DNA from: Paenibacillus sp. CF384
GTDB lineage: Bacteria; Bacillota; Bacilli; Paenibacillales; Paenibacillaceae
Reading direction: 5' to 3'
DNA length: 64,000 nt
Assembly (NCBI RefSeq): GCF_900106745.1
Contig: NZ_FNNV01000012.1
Span: 162,775 to 226,774, forward strand
The translations under genes were made by a program, and so were the position numbers. Positions 7,606 to 17,665 of this stretch are shown here, piece by piece. Each line of letters opens with the position of its first letter. Position 1 is the first letter of the stretch. A model generated the notes under the pieces. The model worked only from the letters and a program-made list of their open reading frames with translations. It ran no database searches and was not told the origin of the DNA.

Positions 7606-9498
7606 CTATACCATCACTTTGCAAATCGCATTCGTAAAAGCAACCGGATCTTGAATCGGCAAGCCTTCGATCAGCAGCGCTTGGTTGTAAAGCAGCTGCG
7701 TATACAGGTTCAGCTTCTCCGCATCCTTGTCAGCCGCTTCCTTCAGCGATTGGAATACCGGATGATTGACGTTGATCTCAAGCACCTTTTCCGCCTGCAC
7801 GTCTTGGTTGTTCGGCATCGCCTTCAAGATTTTCTCCATCTCAATGGATACTTCGCCTTCGCTGGAGAGGCATACCGGGTGGCTCTTCAGACGCTTCGAC
7901 GCTTTAACCTTGATTACTTTGCCGCTAAGGATCGTTTGCATCTGTTCGAACAGCTCTTTGCTGCCGCTCTCTTCTGCATCCTGCGCATCCTTATCCGCAT
8001 CCGACTCAATACCGAGATCGCCGCTCGAGACGGACTTGAACTGCTTCTCTTTGTAGCTCATGATCGACTTGATCGCGAACTCATCGATATCGTCGGTGAA
8101 GTAGAGAATTTCATAGCCCTTGTCCGAAACAACCTCGATTGCCGGGAGTTTCTCGATCCGCTCGATGGAATCACCTGCAGCGTAGTAGATAAACTTCTGG
8201 TCTTCAGGCATTCTCGACACGTATTCGTCCAGCGAAACCAGCTTCTTCTCCTTGGAAGAGTGGAACAGCAGCAGATCCTGCAGCGTGTCCTTGTTCATGC
8301 CGTAGTCGCTGTACACACCGAATTTCAGTTGGCGGCCGAAAGCTTTGTAGAAGGTTTCGTACTTGTCGCGCTCGTCCTTCAGCAGGCTTTGCAGCTGGCT
8401 CTTGATCTTGTTCTTGATGTTCTTCGCGATGAGCGTCAGCTGACGGTCATGCTGCAGCATCTCACGGGAGATGTTCAGCGATAGATCCTCGGAATCGACC
8501 ATTCCTTTGACGAAGCTGAAGTAGTCCGGCAGCAGATCCGCGCATTTGTTCATGATCAGAACGCCGTTGGAATAGAGCTCAAGCCCTTTCTCGTATTCCT
8601 TCGTGTAATAATCGAACGGCGTGCTCTCCGGAATGTACAGAATCGCTTGGTACACAACCGCGCCGTCTGCACTGATATGGATATGCTTGAGCGGCTTATC
8701 GAAGCCGTAACGCTTCTCATTGTAGAACTGCTCGTAATCGGCTGCAGTCAGCTCGCTCTTATTCTTGCGCCAGATCGGCACCATGCTGTTCACGGTTTGC
8801 TCTTCCACGTACGATTCCAGCTCAGCCTCTTCTTCGCCCTCAGTGCCCGCTTTCGGACGCTGACCCTTCACATCCATCTTGATCGGATAACGAATGAAGT
8901 CCGAGTATTTCTTGATGACGGAACGCAGACGGTATTCCTCAAGGAACTCGTCATAGTTGTCGTCTTCCGTGTTCGGCTTAATGTGGAGCACGATCTCCGT
9001 GCCGACAGTTGCCTTCTCGCTTGGCACGATTGTGTAACCATCCGCGCCTTCGGATTCCCACTTGAACGCTTCGTCGCTGCCAAGCGCACGGCTCGTTACC
9101 GTCACGCGGTCCGCCACCATGAACGCTGCATAGAAGCCAACGCCGAACTGGCCGATAATGTTGTGGCCATCCTTGCTTTCATTATCTTTCTTAAACGCGA
9201 GCGAGCCGCTCTTCGCGATGACGCCAAGATTGTTCTCCAGCTCTTCTTGCGTCATGCCGATACCGGTATCCGTGAGCGTGAGCGTGCGCGCTTCTTTATC
9301 TGCCGTCACTTTCACATAATAATCAGCCTGGTTAAATACCAGGTTATCGTCTGTTAAGGCCTTGTAATAGATCTTATCGATGGCATCACTCGCATTGGAG
9401 ATCAGCTCCCGCAAGAAAATTTCTCGCTGCGTGTAGATGGAATTAATCATCATTTCGAGCAGTCGCTTGGACTCTGCCTTAAACTCTTGCTTGATCAT
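7606..9498 (-). CDS. htpG: Molecular chaperone HtpG (Hsp90 family)
   Basis: The 630-residue cytosolic ATP-dependent chaperone has the full bacterial Hsp90 length. The N-terminal GHKL ATPase motifs are visible: [14 protein letters not shown] with the catalytic Glu and Mg-binding Asn, DTGIGMT, and [15 protein letters not shown]. The middle domain contains the LNISREMLQ segment, and a C-terminal dimerisation domain follows. The start at 9498 ([11 protein letters not shown]) is 9 bases after GGGAGGG; the in-frame codon at 9516 overlaps the binding site. A SigA-type promoter and a perfect CIRCE operator lie just upstream, indicating HrcA control, which differs from B. subtilis htpG. Confidence 0.97.
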   Translation of the reverse strand: MIKQEFKAESKRLLEMMINSIYTQREIFLRELISNASDAIDKIYYKALTDDNLVFNQADYYVKVTADKEARTLTLTDTGIGMTQEELENNLGVIAKSGSLAFKKDNESKDGHNIIGQFGVGFYAAFMVADRVTVTSRALGSDEAFKWESEGADGYTIVPSEKATVGTEIVLHIKPNTEDDNYDEFLEEYRLRSVIKKYSDFIRYPIKMDVKGQRPKAGTEGEEEAELESYVEEQTVNSMVPIWRKNKSELTAADYEQFYNEKRYGFDKPLKHIHISADGAVVYQAILYIPESTPFDYYTKEYEKGLELYSNGVLIMNKCADLLPDYFSFVKGMVDSEDLSLNISREMLQHDRQLTLIAKNIKNKIKSQLQSLLKDERDKYETFYKAFGRQLKFGVYSDYGMNKDTLQDLLLFHSSKEKKLVSLDEYVSRMPEDQKFIYYAAGDSIERIEKLPAIEVVSDKGYEILYFTDDIDEFAIKSIMSYKEKQFKSVSSGDLGIESDADKDAQDAEESGSKELFEQMQTILSGKVIKVKASKRLKSHPVCLSSEGEVSIEMEKILKAMPNNQDVQAEKVLEINVNHPVFQSLKEAADKDAEKLNLYTQLLYNQALLIEGLPIQDPVAFTNAICKVMV

Positions 9499-9536
9499 TA
9501 GTCGATACCCTCCCAAAAAATGTCGCAGTCATGTCG

Positions 9537-9563
9537 TTAGCACTCTAGCTTTCGGAGTGCTAA
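9537..9563 (-). promoter_or_regulatory. CIRCE operator (HrcA binding site) upstream of htpG
   Basis: TTAGCACTC, nine bases, then GAGTGCTAA: an exact match to the CIRCE consensus. It sits between the promoter and the start codon, 38 bases before the ATG at 9498. HrcA bound here would repress transcription until heat stress. Confidence 0.95.
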
Positions 9564-9574
9564 ACACTCTCTTT

Positions 9575-9603
9575 TTTATAGCATTTTTTTGGGAATGGCA
9601 CAA
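9575..9603 (-). promoter_or_regulatory. SigA-type promoter of htpG
   Basis: On the minus strand TTGTGC (9603-9598), a 17-base spacer and TATAAA (9580-9575) form a good housekeeping promoter. CIRCE begins 11 bases downstream of the -10 box, at the expected transcription start. Confidence 0.75.
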
Positions 9604-9617
9604 GTACAATCGAAGTT

Positions 9618-10049
9618 TTAGCCTACAGGCTGTCCATTTACAACAAGCTTCGTTTCGATGTTGCCTCGCGTTGCTTTGGAGTACGGACATACGCCTTTCG
9701 CCGCTTTGACCAGTTCTTCCGCCGTGTGCTGCTCCACGCCATCGATGTTCACGTGAAGCTGTACAGCCAGCTCGAATCCGCCTTCCGCATCTTTGCCGAT
9801 GCTCACGTGCGCAGTTACATCCGTGCCGGAATGCTGAACCTTCTGCGAGCGAGCCACCAAGTTCAATGCACTGTCAAAGCAAGCCGAGTAGCCTGCTGCG
9901 AACAGCTGCTCCGGATTCGTACCTTCTTCACCGTTACCGCCCAGCGACTTCGGCATACGCAAATCCAGATTAAGCACACCGTCGGAGGAAGTAATCTTGC
10001 CATTCCGTCCACCTTCTACTGTTGCGATTGCTGTATATAATGTTTCCAT
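9618..10049 (-). CDS. ohr: Organic hydroperoxide resistance protein (OsmC/Ohr family)
   Basis: The 143-residue cytosolic thiol peroxidase reduces organic hydroperoxides. The two reactive cysteines are visible in FAAGYSACFDSAL and KGVCPYSKATRGN; the Ohr-type KSLGGNGEEGTNPEQLF segment and catalytic Arg context also fit. The start at 10049 is preceded by GAGGGAGAG. It has its own promoter and an OhrR-like operator directly upstream. No ohrR gene is adjacent. It lies upstream of htpG in the same direction without an obvious terminator, so some read-through is possible. Confidence 0.93.
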   Translation of the reverse strand: METLYTAIATVEGGRNGKITSSDGVLNLDLRMPKSLGGNGEEGTNPEQLFAAGYSACFDSALNLVARSQKVQHSGTDVTAHVSIGKDAEGGFELAVQLHVNIDGVEQHTAEELVKAAKGVCPYSKATRGNIETKLVVNGQPVG

Positions 10050-10073
10050 GTCTAATCTCTCCCTCGTCATTTT

Positions 10074-10095
10074 AATTGCATGCAATTCAATTGCG
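10074..10095 (-). promoter_or_regulatory. OhrR-type operator upstream of ohr
   Basis: AATTGCATGCAATT (10074-10087) is a perfect palindrome followed by a further CAATTGCG half-like element. AATT-containing overlapping repeats between the -10 box and the gene are typical of OhrR/MarR repressor sites. The palindrome is seen; the regulator is inferred. Confidence 0.6.
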
Positions 10096-10102
10096 TAAAA
10101 CC

Positions 10103-10131
10103 AATCTAACATTTTTCTCTGAAGTCGTCAA
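10103..10131 (-). promoter_or_regulatory. SigA-type promoter of ohr
   Basis: TTGACG (10131-10126), a 17-base spacer and TAGATT (10108-10103) on the minus strand. The operator palindrome lies 15 bases downstream of the -10 box. Confidence 0.7.
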
Positions 10132-10167
10132 CAAAAAAAAGCGGAGCCGAATAATCGGCCCAGCTTT
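10131..10167 (-). terminator. Terminator-like hairpin just upstream of the ohr promoter
   Basis: AAAGC/GCTTT and GCCGA/TCGGC pair around an ATAA loop; on the minus strand the stem is followed by eight T residues. It may insulate ohr from antisense or upstream minus-strand transcription, since the closest upstream minus-strand gene ends at 10813. Confidence 0.45.
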
Positions 10168-10240
10168 AGTTTGATCCATGAATTGCCGAATAAATAGTTA
10201 GAAAGCACTATCCCAACGGTAATGGAGGTTAAGTTATCAC

Positions 10241-10804
10241 ATGACGAAGGCCGCACAAATGGACAAGCTCCTCGACGCACATCATGCAGGAATCAACAGC
10301 TCCGATCTGATCGCAATCATCCGGCGCATTTTCAACTTCGATCTCGAAACCCTGCAGGTATCGCCTTTGCCGCGAGACGTATTGGATGCGTTCCTCCAGC
10401 AGGCCGCTGGTTCAGTGACCGGCACAGAGGTGCGCAGGATGATCAATGAAACGTTTGCGATTAATCTGGATGCCTTATCCGCACTGGAGCAGGCTCGAAT
10501 CTCGCTCTATTCCAAAGGGCAGTGGATGCTTCAGCATGAACAGGACTTGTTCGTCGTCCACACAGGGACCGATGACGTAGGCGTGAGCATTTACCCCACT
10601 GCCTATTACACGGAACACGCCGGCACCGCGCAGCTGCCGCAGGAGCTGCTGGATGCCTTGATCAGCTTGGGGTTCGCCTGCGATGCGGAAGCTCGCACTT
10701 GTTCGTACACGAGCCCCCACGGCGAACCGGTTCCGGACGCCTTCAAGGGTCAAACGATGAAGGCGGTAATGGCAGCCATTCGAACTGTCAGTGGTCACCT
10801 GTAA
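10241..10804 (+). CDS. Hypothetical protein, 187 residues
   Basis: I do not recognise a family. The protein is acidic to neutral, with no signal peptide or membrane segment, and shows two similar helical blocks. Residues 16-58 (SSDLIAIIRRIFNFDLETLQ) and 62-90 (EVRRMINETFAINLDALSAL) look like an internal duplication of an I-R-x-I/M-F-x-hydrophobic motif. A C-terminal beta-rich region follows. A GGAGG lies 12 bases before the ATG, a longer than usual gap. Its stop codon is only eight bases from the convergent TPP-enzyme stop, with no terminator between them. Codon use and composition resemble the neighbours. Confidence 0.7.
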   Translation: MTKAAQMDKLLDAHHAGINSSDLIAIIRRIFNFDLETLQVSPLPRDVLDAFLQQAAGSVTGTEVRRMINETFAINLDALSALEQARISLYSKGQWMLQHEQDLFVVHTGTDDVGVSIYPTAYYTEHAGTAQLPQELLDALISLGFACDAEARTCSYTSPHGEPVPDAFKGQTMKAVMAAIRTVSGHL

Positions 10805-10812
10805 CGCCGCTT

Positions 10813-12462
10813 CTACTTGCCGAAGGAGGAGAGAAACTTAACGCGATCCCCCATCGGGGGGGTGCTATTGTCCTTCAAGGCCACCTCTAGAATCGCCGGT
10901 CCTTTCAATGCCGTTAACGGCTCAATAAGCTCGGAACGGATATCGTCCATCCCATTAATGCGGTAGCTCGGTATCCCCATCGCAGCAGCCATTCCCGCGA
11001 TACTGACGGCTTCTTGCTCGAAGGACGGATGGGTCCGCTTAAATTGCAGCGAATGTCCGTGATACACCATGCCCAGTCGGGCATTGTTAACCACAATAAA
11101 CAAGATCGGCAATCCCAATTCCTTGGCTGTCAGGATTTCCATCCCGTGCATGAAGAAACAGCCGTCTCCTGTAATGCATGCCACCGGACGATCCGGTTCC
11201 GCCAATTTGGAGCCGATCGCCGAAGCAATCCCCGTTCCCATCGCCCCGAAGTGGACATTGATATTATATGTATCCCAATCCCGCACCTTCATATAATGAA
11301 TGACATAGGACATGAACTCTCCGATATCTACCGTGTACCGCATATCCGCAGGGAGGCACTCTTGAATGTTCAGCAGCACATTTCTTGTGTTATAGTCTTC
11401 GGCTGCATCATGAAGCGGCCGCGGCCGCTCTTTAACGACGTCAACTTCCCTCTTCTGGCTCGAAGCCCCAAGCCCTCTAAGCTCTTCGGTCAACATCAGC
11501 AAGCTCAAATGGATGTCACCAAGAATAGGCAAATCAATCTTATATTTGCGGTTAAATACCGTCTCGTCAAAATCCAGCTGCACCGTATAGCGGCCCTTAG
11601 TCAGATTCGCGTTATAATTGTTCGTAGCCGTCTCGCCTAAGCTGGAGCCCACAATTAACAAGGCGCCGCCGTCATCCTCGGCAATCAGGGCCGAAGCCGC
11701 TTCATGGCCGGCAAAGCCAAACACGCCGACATACAAAGGATGGCTTTCCGGAATATAGCCTTTGGCCTGCGGCGTTGTGACGATCGGCCATGCCAGCAGC
11801 TCCGCCAGCTCAATCAAGGAATCCACCGAGCCCCTAACCCCTTGTCCGACAAAGATGCAGCCTTTCTGCCTCTTCCGCAGCGCTTTCGCCGCTGTCTCTA
11901 TCGTAGTAAGCTGAGGAATCATCGGTTTGCGCGGGAGTAAGGGCGGTAGGATCGGGTTGCCGATATCCGCATGCTGAACGTCTATCGGAATCGCCACGTG
12001 AACAGGTCCCGGCACGCCGGAGATGGCGATTTGGCAGGCTCTGGCTACTTCACGAAGCAGATCCTTCGCTTCCGTGACCAAAACGCTATACTTGGTCACG
12101 GGACGAAACACAGGAGCGACATCAAGCTCCTGAGAGGCATTCAATCCCATTGTGCTGACGGGAACAGCACCGGTTATAAACAACACCGGCAGATGCTCCC
12201 GCATCGCATTAGCAGCGCCTGTCACCAAATTCGTTGCGCCTGGCCCGCTGCAGCCGATAGCTACGCTCAACTGGCCGGTGTATTTGGCGTAGGCCGCAGC
12301 CATGTACGAAGCTGCGCCTTCATGCTTTGTAACAATGGGTTCGATTTCCGGCATGTCATATAACTCGTCGAAGAATGCATTAACGGAGCCTGCCGGAATT
12401 CCGAATAGATGCTTCACCCCATTTTCCCTTAAAAACTCCAATACCGCTCCTGCTGCTCTCAT
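10813..12462 (-). CDS. Thiamine-pyrophosphate-dependent enzyme, acetolactate synthase large-subunit-like
   Basis: The 549-residue enzyme has the three-domain TPP layout. The N-terminal PYR domain has the catalytic Glu in VTKHEGAASYMA and the GCSGPGATNLVTG loop. The central domain carries FVGQGV. The C-terminal PP domain has GDG...NN, seen as ITGDGCFFMHGMEILTAKEL through FIVVNNARLG. The reaction is likely decarboxylation or carboligation of a 2-oxo acid, but AHAS, oxalyl-CoA decarboxylase-like and other members are not separable by eye. Start 12462 (MRAAGAVLEF) has GGGAG/GGAG upstream. An alternative ATG at 12483 overlaps the stop of the preceding GGDEF-EAL gene as TAATG, suggesting translational coupling. 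Confidence 0.85.
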   Translation of the reverse strand: MRAAGAVLEFLRENGVKHLFGIPAGSVNAFFDELYDMPEIEPIVTKHEGAASYMAAAYAKYTGQLSVAIGCSGPGATNLVTGAANAMREHLPVLFITGAVPVSTMGLNASQELDVAPVFRPVTKYSVLVTEAKDLLREVARACQIAISGVPGPVHVAIPIDVQHADIGNPILPPLLPRKPMIPQLTTIETAAKALRKRQKGCIFVGQGVRGSVDSLIELAELLAWPIVTTPQAKGYIPESHPLYVGVFGFAGHEAASALIAEDDGGALLIVGSSLGETATNNYNANLTKGRYTVQLDFDETVFNRKYKIDLPILGDIHLSLLMLTEELRGLGASSQKREVDVVKERPRPLHDAAEDYNTRNVLLNIQECLPADMRYTVDIGEFMSYVIHYMKVRDWDTYNINVHFGAMGTGIASAIGSKLAEPDRPVACITGDGCFFMHGMEILTAKELGLPILFIVVNNARLGMVYHGHSLQFKRTHPSFEQEAVSIAGMAAAMGIPSYRINGMDDIRSELIEPLTALKGPAILEVALKDNSTPPMGDRVKFLSSFGK

Positions 12463-12482
12463 GTCTCCAGCTCCCAATCCCA

Positions 12483-15257
12483 TTAGATATGAAGAAATTG
12501 TTCTGCAATATCCTCCGCCTTCATTGGGCGACTGAAGTAATAGCCTTGCATTAAGTAACAATCACGGGCAAATAGAAATTGAACATGCTCCTGGGTTTCA
12601 ACCCCTTCAGCGATAACGCTTAAGTTCAAGTTCTGTGCCAGCGTAATAATAATGTTCGTAATGGCTGCATTATCATCGTCATTGGTTATATCCTGCATGA
12701 ACGATTTGTCGATCTTGAGCGTATCGATCGGCAAGCTCTTCAAGTAGCCAAGTGACGAATACCCCGTTCCGAAGTCGTCGATGGCGATCTTGATCCCGAG
12801 CCCCTTGAGCTCCTTCATGGTTTTCAGCGTCAATTCCCGGTTCTTGATGATCAAGTTCTCCGTGAGCTCCAGCTCCAAATGCTCGGGAGACAATCCTACT
12901 TCCCTGAGTACGTTATTGACCATCGAGAACAAATTGTTCTGTTCAAACTGACGAACAGACAAGTTGACCGACATCCGGAACAGCGGATAGCCAAGGTCCT
13001 GCCATTCCTTTAACTGCCTGCATGACTCTCTAAGCACCCATTCGCCAATCGGTACGATTAATGCCGTCTCTTCTGCAATCGGAATGAACTGATCGGGCGC
13101 TATAAGGCCTCTCTTCGGATGATTCCATCTGAGCAGCGCTTCAACACCGACAATCCGCTTCGTTTTGTAGTTGATTTGCGGTTGGTAATAAATCTCAAGC
13201 TCATTCTGGTCAAGCGCCTTATAGAGATCGTTCTCCAGCTTCACGCGTTCGAACGTTCTGGTGTCCATGCCCTCGCTGAAGAAATGATAGCTGTTGCCCG
13301 AAATTTCCTTGGATTTGTACATGGCCGTATCCGCATTCTTGATTAAGGTTTCGCTCGTATCCCCGTTGTCCGGATAGAGGCTGATACCGATGCTTGCCTT
13401 CATGTAGATCTCATTGTCCAGCAGCTGGAACGGATCCGTGAAGGAGTCGACTACCAGCTGGACAACCTTCAGCACTTCGTTCTCGTTCTTAATATTAGGC
13501 AAGAAGATGGTGAACTCGTCGCCGCCCTGCCGCGAAACCGTCGCTCCCAGCGGCACGCAGTCACTGAGCCGTTTGGCCACATCTCGCAGCAAGAGGTCGC
13601 CGTAACTGTGTCCCATTGAATCGTTAATAAACTTGAAGCGATCCAAATCCAGGTACAGCACAGCCAGCTTCTCGTTGTTGATCTGAGCTTGTGTCAGCCC
13701 TTGATTCAGCCTGTCCTTCAACAGAAGGCGATTGGGCAAATCAGTCAAGCTGTCGAAATACGCGCGATATTTGATCTCTTCTTCCATCTGCTTCCGCTGC
13801 GTAATATCCTTGAAGGTTACAACTTCCCCTACAATTTCGTTACCTTCTCGGATGGAGGAGATCACATATTCAACCGGGAAGACGGTTTTATCTTTTCTGC
13901 AGAACTTCTCATCCTGATAATGCCGATTCCAATTGCCATCGCTTCCGGTCGGCGGATCCTGGCCTGTCACAATGGTGCAGGAGTCCTGTCCGATGATCTC
14001 TTGGCTCGAATCATAGCCTAACATGGCAATGCCCGCTGGATTACAGAAGGTAATCTTACGATCCAGATCCAAGCCGAAGATGCCCTCGCCGGCCGAGTTG
14101 AGGATCAGTTCCTTCTCTCGGCTGAGCTGCCGCAGCTCCGTCACGACACGTTCGAGCTCCTTGTTCTTCACCGTAACTTCTGAGGTTCTCTCTTTGATAA
14201 TGATTTCTTGCTTCTCCATGTAGAGCAGGTTCGATAACGTAGAAGCAGTCGCATCGACAATCGACTGCGCCAGCTGGATGGTCGCTTCCGAGAAGACAAA
14301 GCAGCCTTCCTCCAAATTCACGACCGGAATAACGCCGAGCACCTCGCCCATCGAGACGATCGGCAGCACGAGCATCCCCTTCATGCCAAAATTGCGGCAC
14401 ACTTCATGGTTAGGTCGTTCATCTGCGAAGACATCCGGAATCAGTACAGCCTTCTTCGTCCGAATGACCTCTTGGATCACCGGGTCGTTGCTCTCGTCAA
14501 TGCGGATTTTGCTATGGGCTTCGATCCAGTCTTCTTCCGTCCAGTCGCTGTTCTTGCTCAGCTTCGCCGGTCGAATATGACCCTCCGTAATCGGGTCCAA
14601 GAGATGGACACCGATGTTGTAATTGTCGAGCACCTTGCCCAGATAGAAGAAACAGCTGTCCAAGCTCTCCTGCATCGTGGAGCACATCGCCAGATCGCGC
14701 GTCACATCAAGGAGCAGCTGCTTCTCGGAAATCAGATTTTCTTTATGCGTTAAGTTCTTGGCATTCTGAATCGCAACAGCCGCCATGTTCACATAAGCTT
14801 CAACCGTTTGAATCTCGGAGTGAGTCAGGTTCATCGGAATCCCATAGTCGAATAAAAATACAAGGCCAAACAGCTCTTGCTCGAACGAAATGGGGAGTAC
14901 CAGCAGTGATTTTATTTGAAAACCTTGCACAGCTCGCGGGTCAGGACGCGTATCTCTGGAGGTGTCGGGGATATAGATCGTTTTTTTCGTTTCAATGACT
15001 TCTTTGGCCAGCAAATCCATCTCGGTATCGATGACATGCATATCGATGGTCCAGCCGTTGATGACGCTCGGCTTGCCGACATAACCGCGGAACGTGCCGT
15101 CCTCCTGAGGCAAATAGATACCTACCGAATTGCAGCGTACAATTTCCTCGGATATCGCCGTTGTCACATGCTCCAACACTTCACGCAGCTCAAGCTTCGT
15201 ATTGATTAGCTTCGTTAAGTTCGCGAGACGTGAATATCTCATTTGTTCTTTTAACAT
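12483..15257 (-). CDS. GAF-GAF-PAS-GGDEF-EAL signalling protein (cyclic di-GMP turnover)
   Basis: This 924-residue, apparently soluble sensor has two GAF domains (about 16-160 and 185-340), a short coiled linker, a PAS domain (about 385-490), GGDEF (about 495-655) and EAL (about 670-915). The GGDEF motif is intact at 578-582 (RQGGDEF), so diguanylate cyclase activity is possible. EALLRW at 706-711 and [14 protein letters not shown] are present, so phosphodiesterase activity is also possible; which dominates is unknown. The start at 15257 has GGGGATCC upstream. Its stop overlaps an ATG of the TPP-enzyme gene. Confidence 0.93.
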   Translation of the reverse strand: MLKEQMRYSRLANLTKLINTKLELREVLEHVTTAISEEIVRCNSVGIYLPQEDGTFRGYVGKPSVINGWTIDMHVIDTEMDLLAKEVIETKKTIYIPDTSRDTRPDPRAVQGFQIKSLLVLPISFEQELFGLVFLFDYGIPMNLTHSEIQTVEAYVNMAAVAIQNAKNLTHKENLISEKQLLLDVTRDLAMCSTMQESLDSCFFYLGKVLDNYNIGVHLLDPITEGHIRPAKLSKNSDWTEEDWIEAHSKIRIDESNDPVIQEVIRTKKAVLIPDVFADERPNHEVCRNFGMKGMLVLPIVSMGEVLGVIPVVNLEEGCFVFSEATIQLAQSIVDATASTLSNLLYMEKQEIIIKERTSEVTVKNKELERVVTELRQLSREKELILNSAGEGIFGLDLDRKITFCNPAGIAMLGYDSSQEIIGQDSCTIVTGQDPPTGSDGNWNRHYQDEKFCRKDKTVFPVEYVISSIREGNEIVGEVVTFKDITQRKQMEEEIKYRAYFDSLTDLPNRLLLKDRLNQGLTQAQINNEKLAVLYLDLDRFKFINDSMGHSYGDLLLRDVAKRLSDCVPLGATVSRQGGDEFTIFLPNIKNENEVLKVVQLVVDSFTDPFQLLDNEIYMKASIGISLYPDNGDTSETLIKNADTAMYKSKEISGNSYHFFSEGMDTRTFERVKLENDLYKALDQNELEIYYQPQINYKTKRIVGVEALLRWNHPKRGLIAPDQFIPIAEETALIVPIGEWVLRESCRQLKEWQDLGYPLFRMSVNLSVRQFEQNNLFSMVNNVLREVGLSPEHLELELTENLIIKNRELTLKTMKELKGLGIKIAIDDFGTGYSSLGYLKSLPIDTLKIDKSFMQDITNDDDNAAITNIIITLAQNLNLSVIAEGVETQEHVQFLFARDCYLMQGYYFSRPMKAEDIAEQFLHI

Positions 15258-15480
15258 AAATGGATCCCCATTCCCCTAGTTTCTAGAACATCCGACGGTA
15301 TGCAAATTTATCTACTAGTATAAAAATACTATGGAAGCCTTACAAATTTCTACACAAAAATATGAAAACGCCTTCAAAATGCGAAATTATTTTAATTATT
15401 TTAGGAAAAATGGCCTAATCTGTCATGTTGCGCGTCAATGTGGTCAACAGCTCGGGACGACAGTCGGTCGCGGCATGAGA

Positions 15481-15516
15481 AAAGACCGGATCCGCCGGCT
15501 GGCAGATTCGGTCTTT
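15481..15516 (-). terminator. Terminator after the CocE/NonD hydrolase gene
   Basis: AAAGACCG and CGGTCTTT pair with an inner partial stem; on the minus strand the stem is followed by TTTTCTC. It lies just after the stop at 15525. The rest of the 15258-15480 gap shows only AT-rich sequence upstream of the GGDEF-EAL gene and no clear promoter. Confidence 0.7.
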
Positions 15517-15524
15517 GGGCAGGT

Positions 15525-17648
15525 CTACAGGACAGGCAGCAGCACTCGGCTCGGATATTCAGCCGAGTGATGGATCGTCTGCTTCACGATCACCGGCTGC
15601 GGATCGTCGTATGGATTCAGGCCGGTATTCGTGTTCGGGAAGGCAACGAGCTTACTCGAGGACGTGACCGTGAATCGAATGCGATGACCCGCTTGGAACG
15701 TATGCGCGATATTTTGCAGGAAGATCGTATACTTCTCCACCTTACCCGGCGTTAGCAGCTCAGGTGTATCGAAGCCATTGCGATACTTGGCTCTCACGAT
15801 ATAGTTGGACAGTCGAATGGAGTTCCCCTTCTCATCTACGTCGCTCAGCGTCACGACCCAATCCGTATCGACGCCCGTGCTCGCCGCATACAGCTCGCAA
15901 GACAATTCGCCGGCAACGGTCAGCTCTTCCCTCAACGCCTCACCTGTATAGACAAGGATATCGCTGCGCAGCTCATGCTTGCGCATATTCTCCGGCTCTC
16001 GTTCCCCGCTGTCTGCCACAGGCTCATCCGGATTGTACAGATACGAATCCGGCTCCGACTGAGCTGCCGTCGCAGGCGCGGCTCCCAGCACCCCATCGCC
16101 GAGACTCGAATTCGCTCGGCCGCCGCTGCCTAGGTAGAAGCTGCGCACCTCCGCTTCAACAGGCGTCCAATCTTCAGAGGTCCGCCATTCATTGGTTCCG
16201 ACCACATAATAAGCGGCTCTCGGCTCCCGGTCGATGCCGTTGTCCACGCCTTTAAGGAAACGATCGAACCAGCGCAGCACGTTCACATCATAATCGTAAA
16301 CGACCGCATCGTTGCTGAAGCTTACGCCCATGAGATCACGTGCCCGGTTCGGGCCATGCTCCCAGGGTCCAAGCCACAGCTTGCGGTTCGGCACATCATG
16401 CTCGGTCAGCATGCGCCACGTTTCCGAGACACCCGCACTGTCGCCATCGTACCAACCGGAGATGACGAACATCGGCGCCTTCACCTGATCGCCTCGCTCG
16501 GAGTATGTACAATTCCGCCAGAAATCATCGTACTCCGGATGCTCGCTCCACAAGTCCCAAGGCCCGGATGCTCGTCCGATCATTTGCTGAGGAATGTCGC
16601 GGATCGGCCTCGCATCGACAGCCTTCTCCGGATTCACCGTAATCCCCGCGAAGATATTAAAGTCCGTCCGCGTCCCCACCGACTGCGCCAGCGTCCAGCA
16701 CAGCAATGGCCACGAGCATACGGTGCCGCCCTTACGAACCGTGTCCACGAACGGTGAGCCTACGTTAACCTCGTTAACGATAGCCTTTAAATTCGGATGT
16801 CCGCTGGTCGCTGCAGCCGTAACGACATAACCGAGGTACGACGCGCCCCACATGCCAACGTTGCCGTCCGACCAGTCTTGCGCAATAATCCAATCGATCG
16901 TGTCGGAGCTGTCATCCCGCTCGTAATAGAACGGCACAAGCTCCCCTTCCGAATCTGCCCGTCCGCGGACATCCTGATTGACGACAGCGTAGCCTTTGTT
17001 CGCCCAACGTTTCAGCTGATCCTTCTTCATATGGCGGTCGTAGCAGGTACGAATCAGAATGGTCGGCAGCTTCGCGCCGGGCTCGATGCCTTCTGGCAGA
17101 TATACATCCGTCGCAAGGCGAACGCCATCCCGCATCGGAATTAAGTCCGTTCCCAGCTCCTGAATGCCATACTGCGCCTGTGACAATTGCGGCGAATCGT
17201 AGACCACCAGCGGAGTCAGCGCCTCGTACCCTTCCGCGACGAGAATTTCCATCCCGTAGCGGTTCGGTGCCACGAAACCGATGACGCATCCATCCACGGT
17301 CACCACATCCAGCGCCGTATCCATCCGCCGCGCCCATACTTGCGAAGTTACTTCACGGCCATCTATGTCAGCGGTATAGCGGATATGCTGACGATACACA
17401 TCTCCGTTCGCAAGCTTAACCTCTTCCCCGCTCCAAGCCGCTCCCTCGTACTGATCAAGGAACTGCTTGATTCGCTGCAGGGGCAGCATGTAGGGAGCCT
17501 GCTCCGACAGGACATTTTCCTGCATTTGCGTCCGGCGCCTTGCATCTACCTTGGCGTGCATAATCTTATCGGCCGTAAATCGAATCCGTCCTTCATACAC
17601 ACCTGCACAATAAAGCTTAAACGTTGTCTCTTGCAGTAGTTTACTCAT
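15525..17648 (-). CDS. CocE/NonD family hydrolase (X-Pro dipeptidyl-peptidase S15 fold)
   Basis: The 707-residue serine hydrolase acts on esters or amides. Members include cocaine esterase, cephalosporin and glutaryl acylases, and X-Pro peptidases. After about 180 N-terminal residues of unassigned sequence comes the alpha/beta-hydrolase core, starting near MRDGVRLATDVYLPEG. It contains the nucleophile motif GMWGASYLGY, then a C-terminal jelly-roll domain (DTDWVVTLSDVDEKG, AGHRIRFTVTSS). The start chosen at 17648 (MSKLLQETTF) is close to the family N-terminus; an in-frame ATG at 17675 overlaps the upstream dipeptidase stop. It is the third gene of an OCD-M19-CocE run. No signal peptide is seen. 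Confidence 0.85.
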   Translation of the reverse strand: MSKLLQETTFKLYCAGVYEGRIRFTADKIMHAKVDARRRTQMQENVLSEQAPYMLPLQRIKQFLDQYEGAAWSGEEVKLANGDVYRQHIRYTADIDGREVTSQVWARRMDTALDVVTVDGCVIGFVAPNRYGMEILVAEGYEALTPLVVYDSPQLSQAQYGIQELGTDLIPMRDGVRLATDVYLPEGIEPGAKLPTILIRTCYDRHMKKDQLKRWANKGYAVVNQDVRGRADSEGELVPFYYERDDSSDTIDWIIAQDWSDGNVGMWGASYLGYVVTAAATSGHPNLKAIVNEVNVGSPFVDTVRKGGTVCSWPLLCWTLAQSVGTRTDFNIFAGITVNPEKAVDARPIRDIPQQMIGRASGPWDLWSEHPEYDDFWRNCTYSERGDQVKAPMFVISGWYDGDSAGVSETWRMLTEHDVPNRKLWLGPWEHGPNRARDLMGVSFSNDAVVYDYDVNVLRWFDRFLKGVDNGIDREPRAAYYVVGTNEWRTSEDWTPVEAEVRSFYLGSGGRANSSLGDGVLGAAPATAAQSEPDSYLYNPDEPVADSGEREPENMRKHELRSDILVYTGEALREELTVAGELSCELYAASTGVDTDWVVTLSDVDEKGNSIRLSNYIVRAKYRNGFDTPELLTPGKVEKYTIFLQNIAHTFQAGHRIRFTVTSSSKLVAFPNTNTGLNPYDDPQPVIVKQTIHHSAEYPSRVLLPVL

Positions 17649-17665
17649 ATTCGTCTCGCTGCCCC

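Noticed and set aside
7651..9357. Long plus-strand frames opposite htpG.
   Set aside because: htpG is unambiguous on the other strand; the antisense frames have no binding sites or recognisable motifs and reflect its codon bias.
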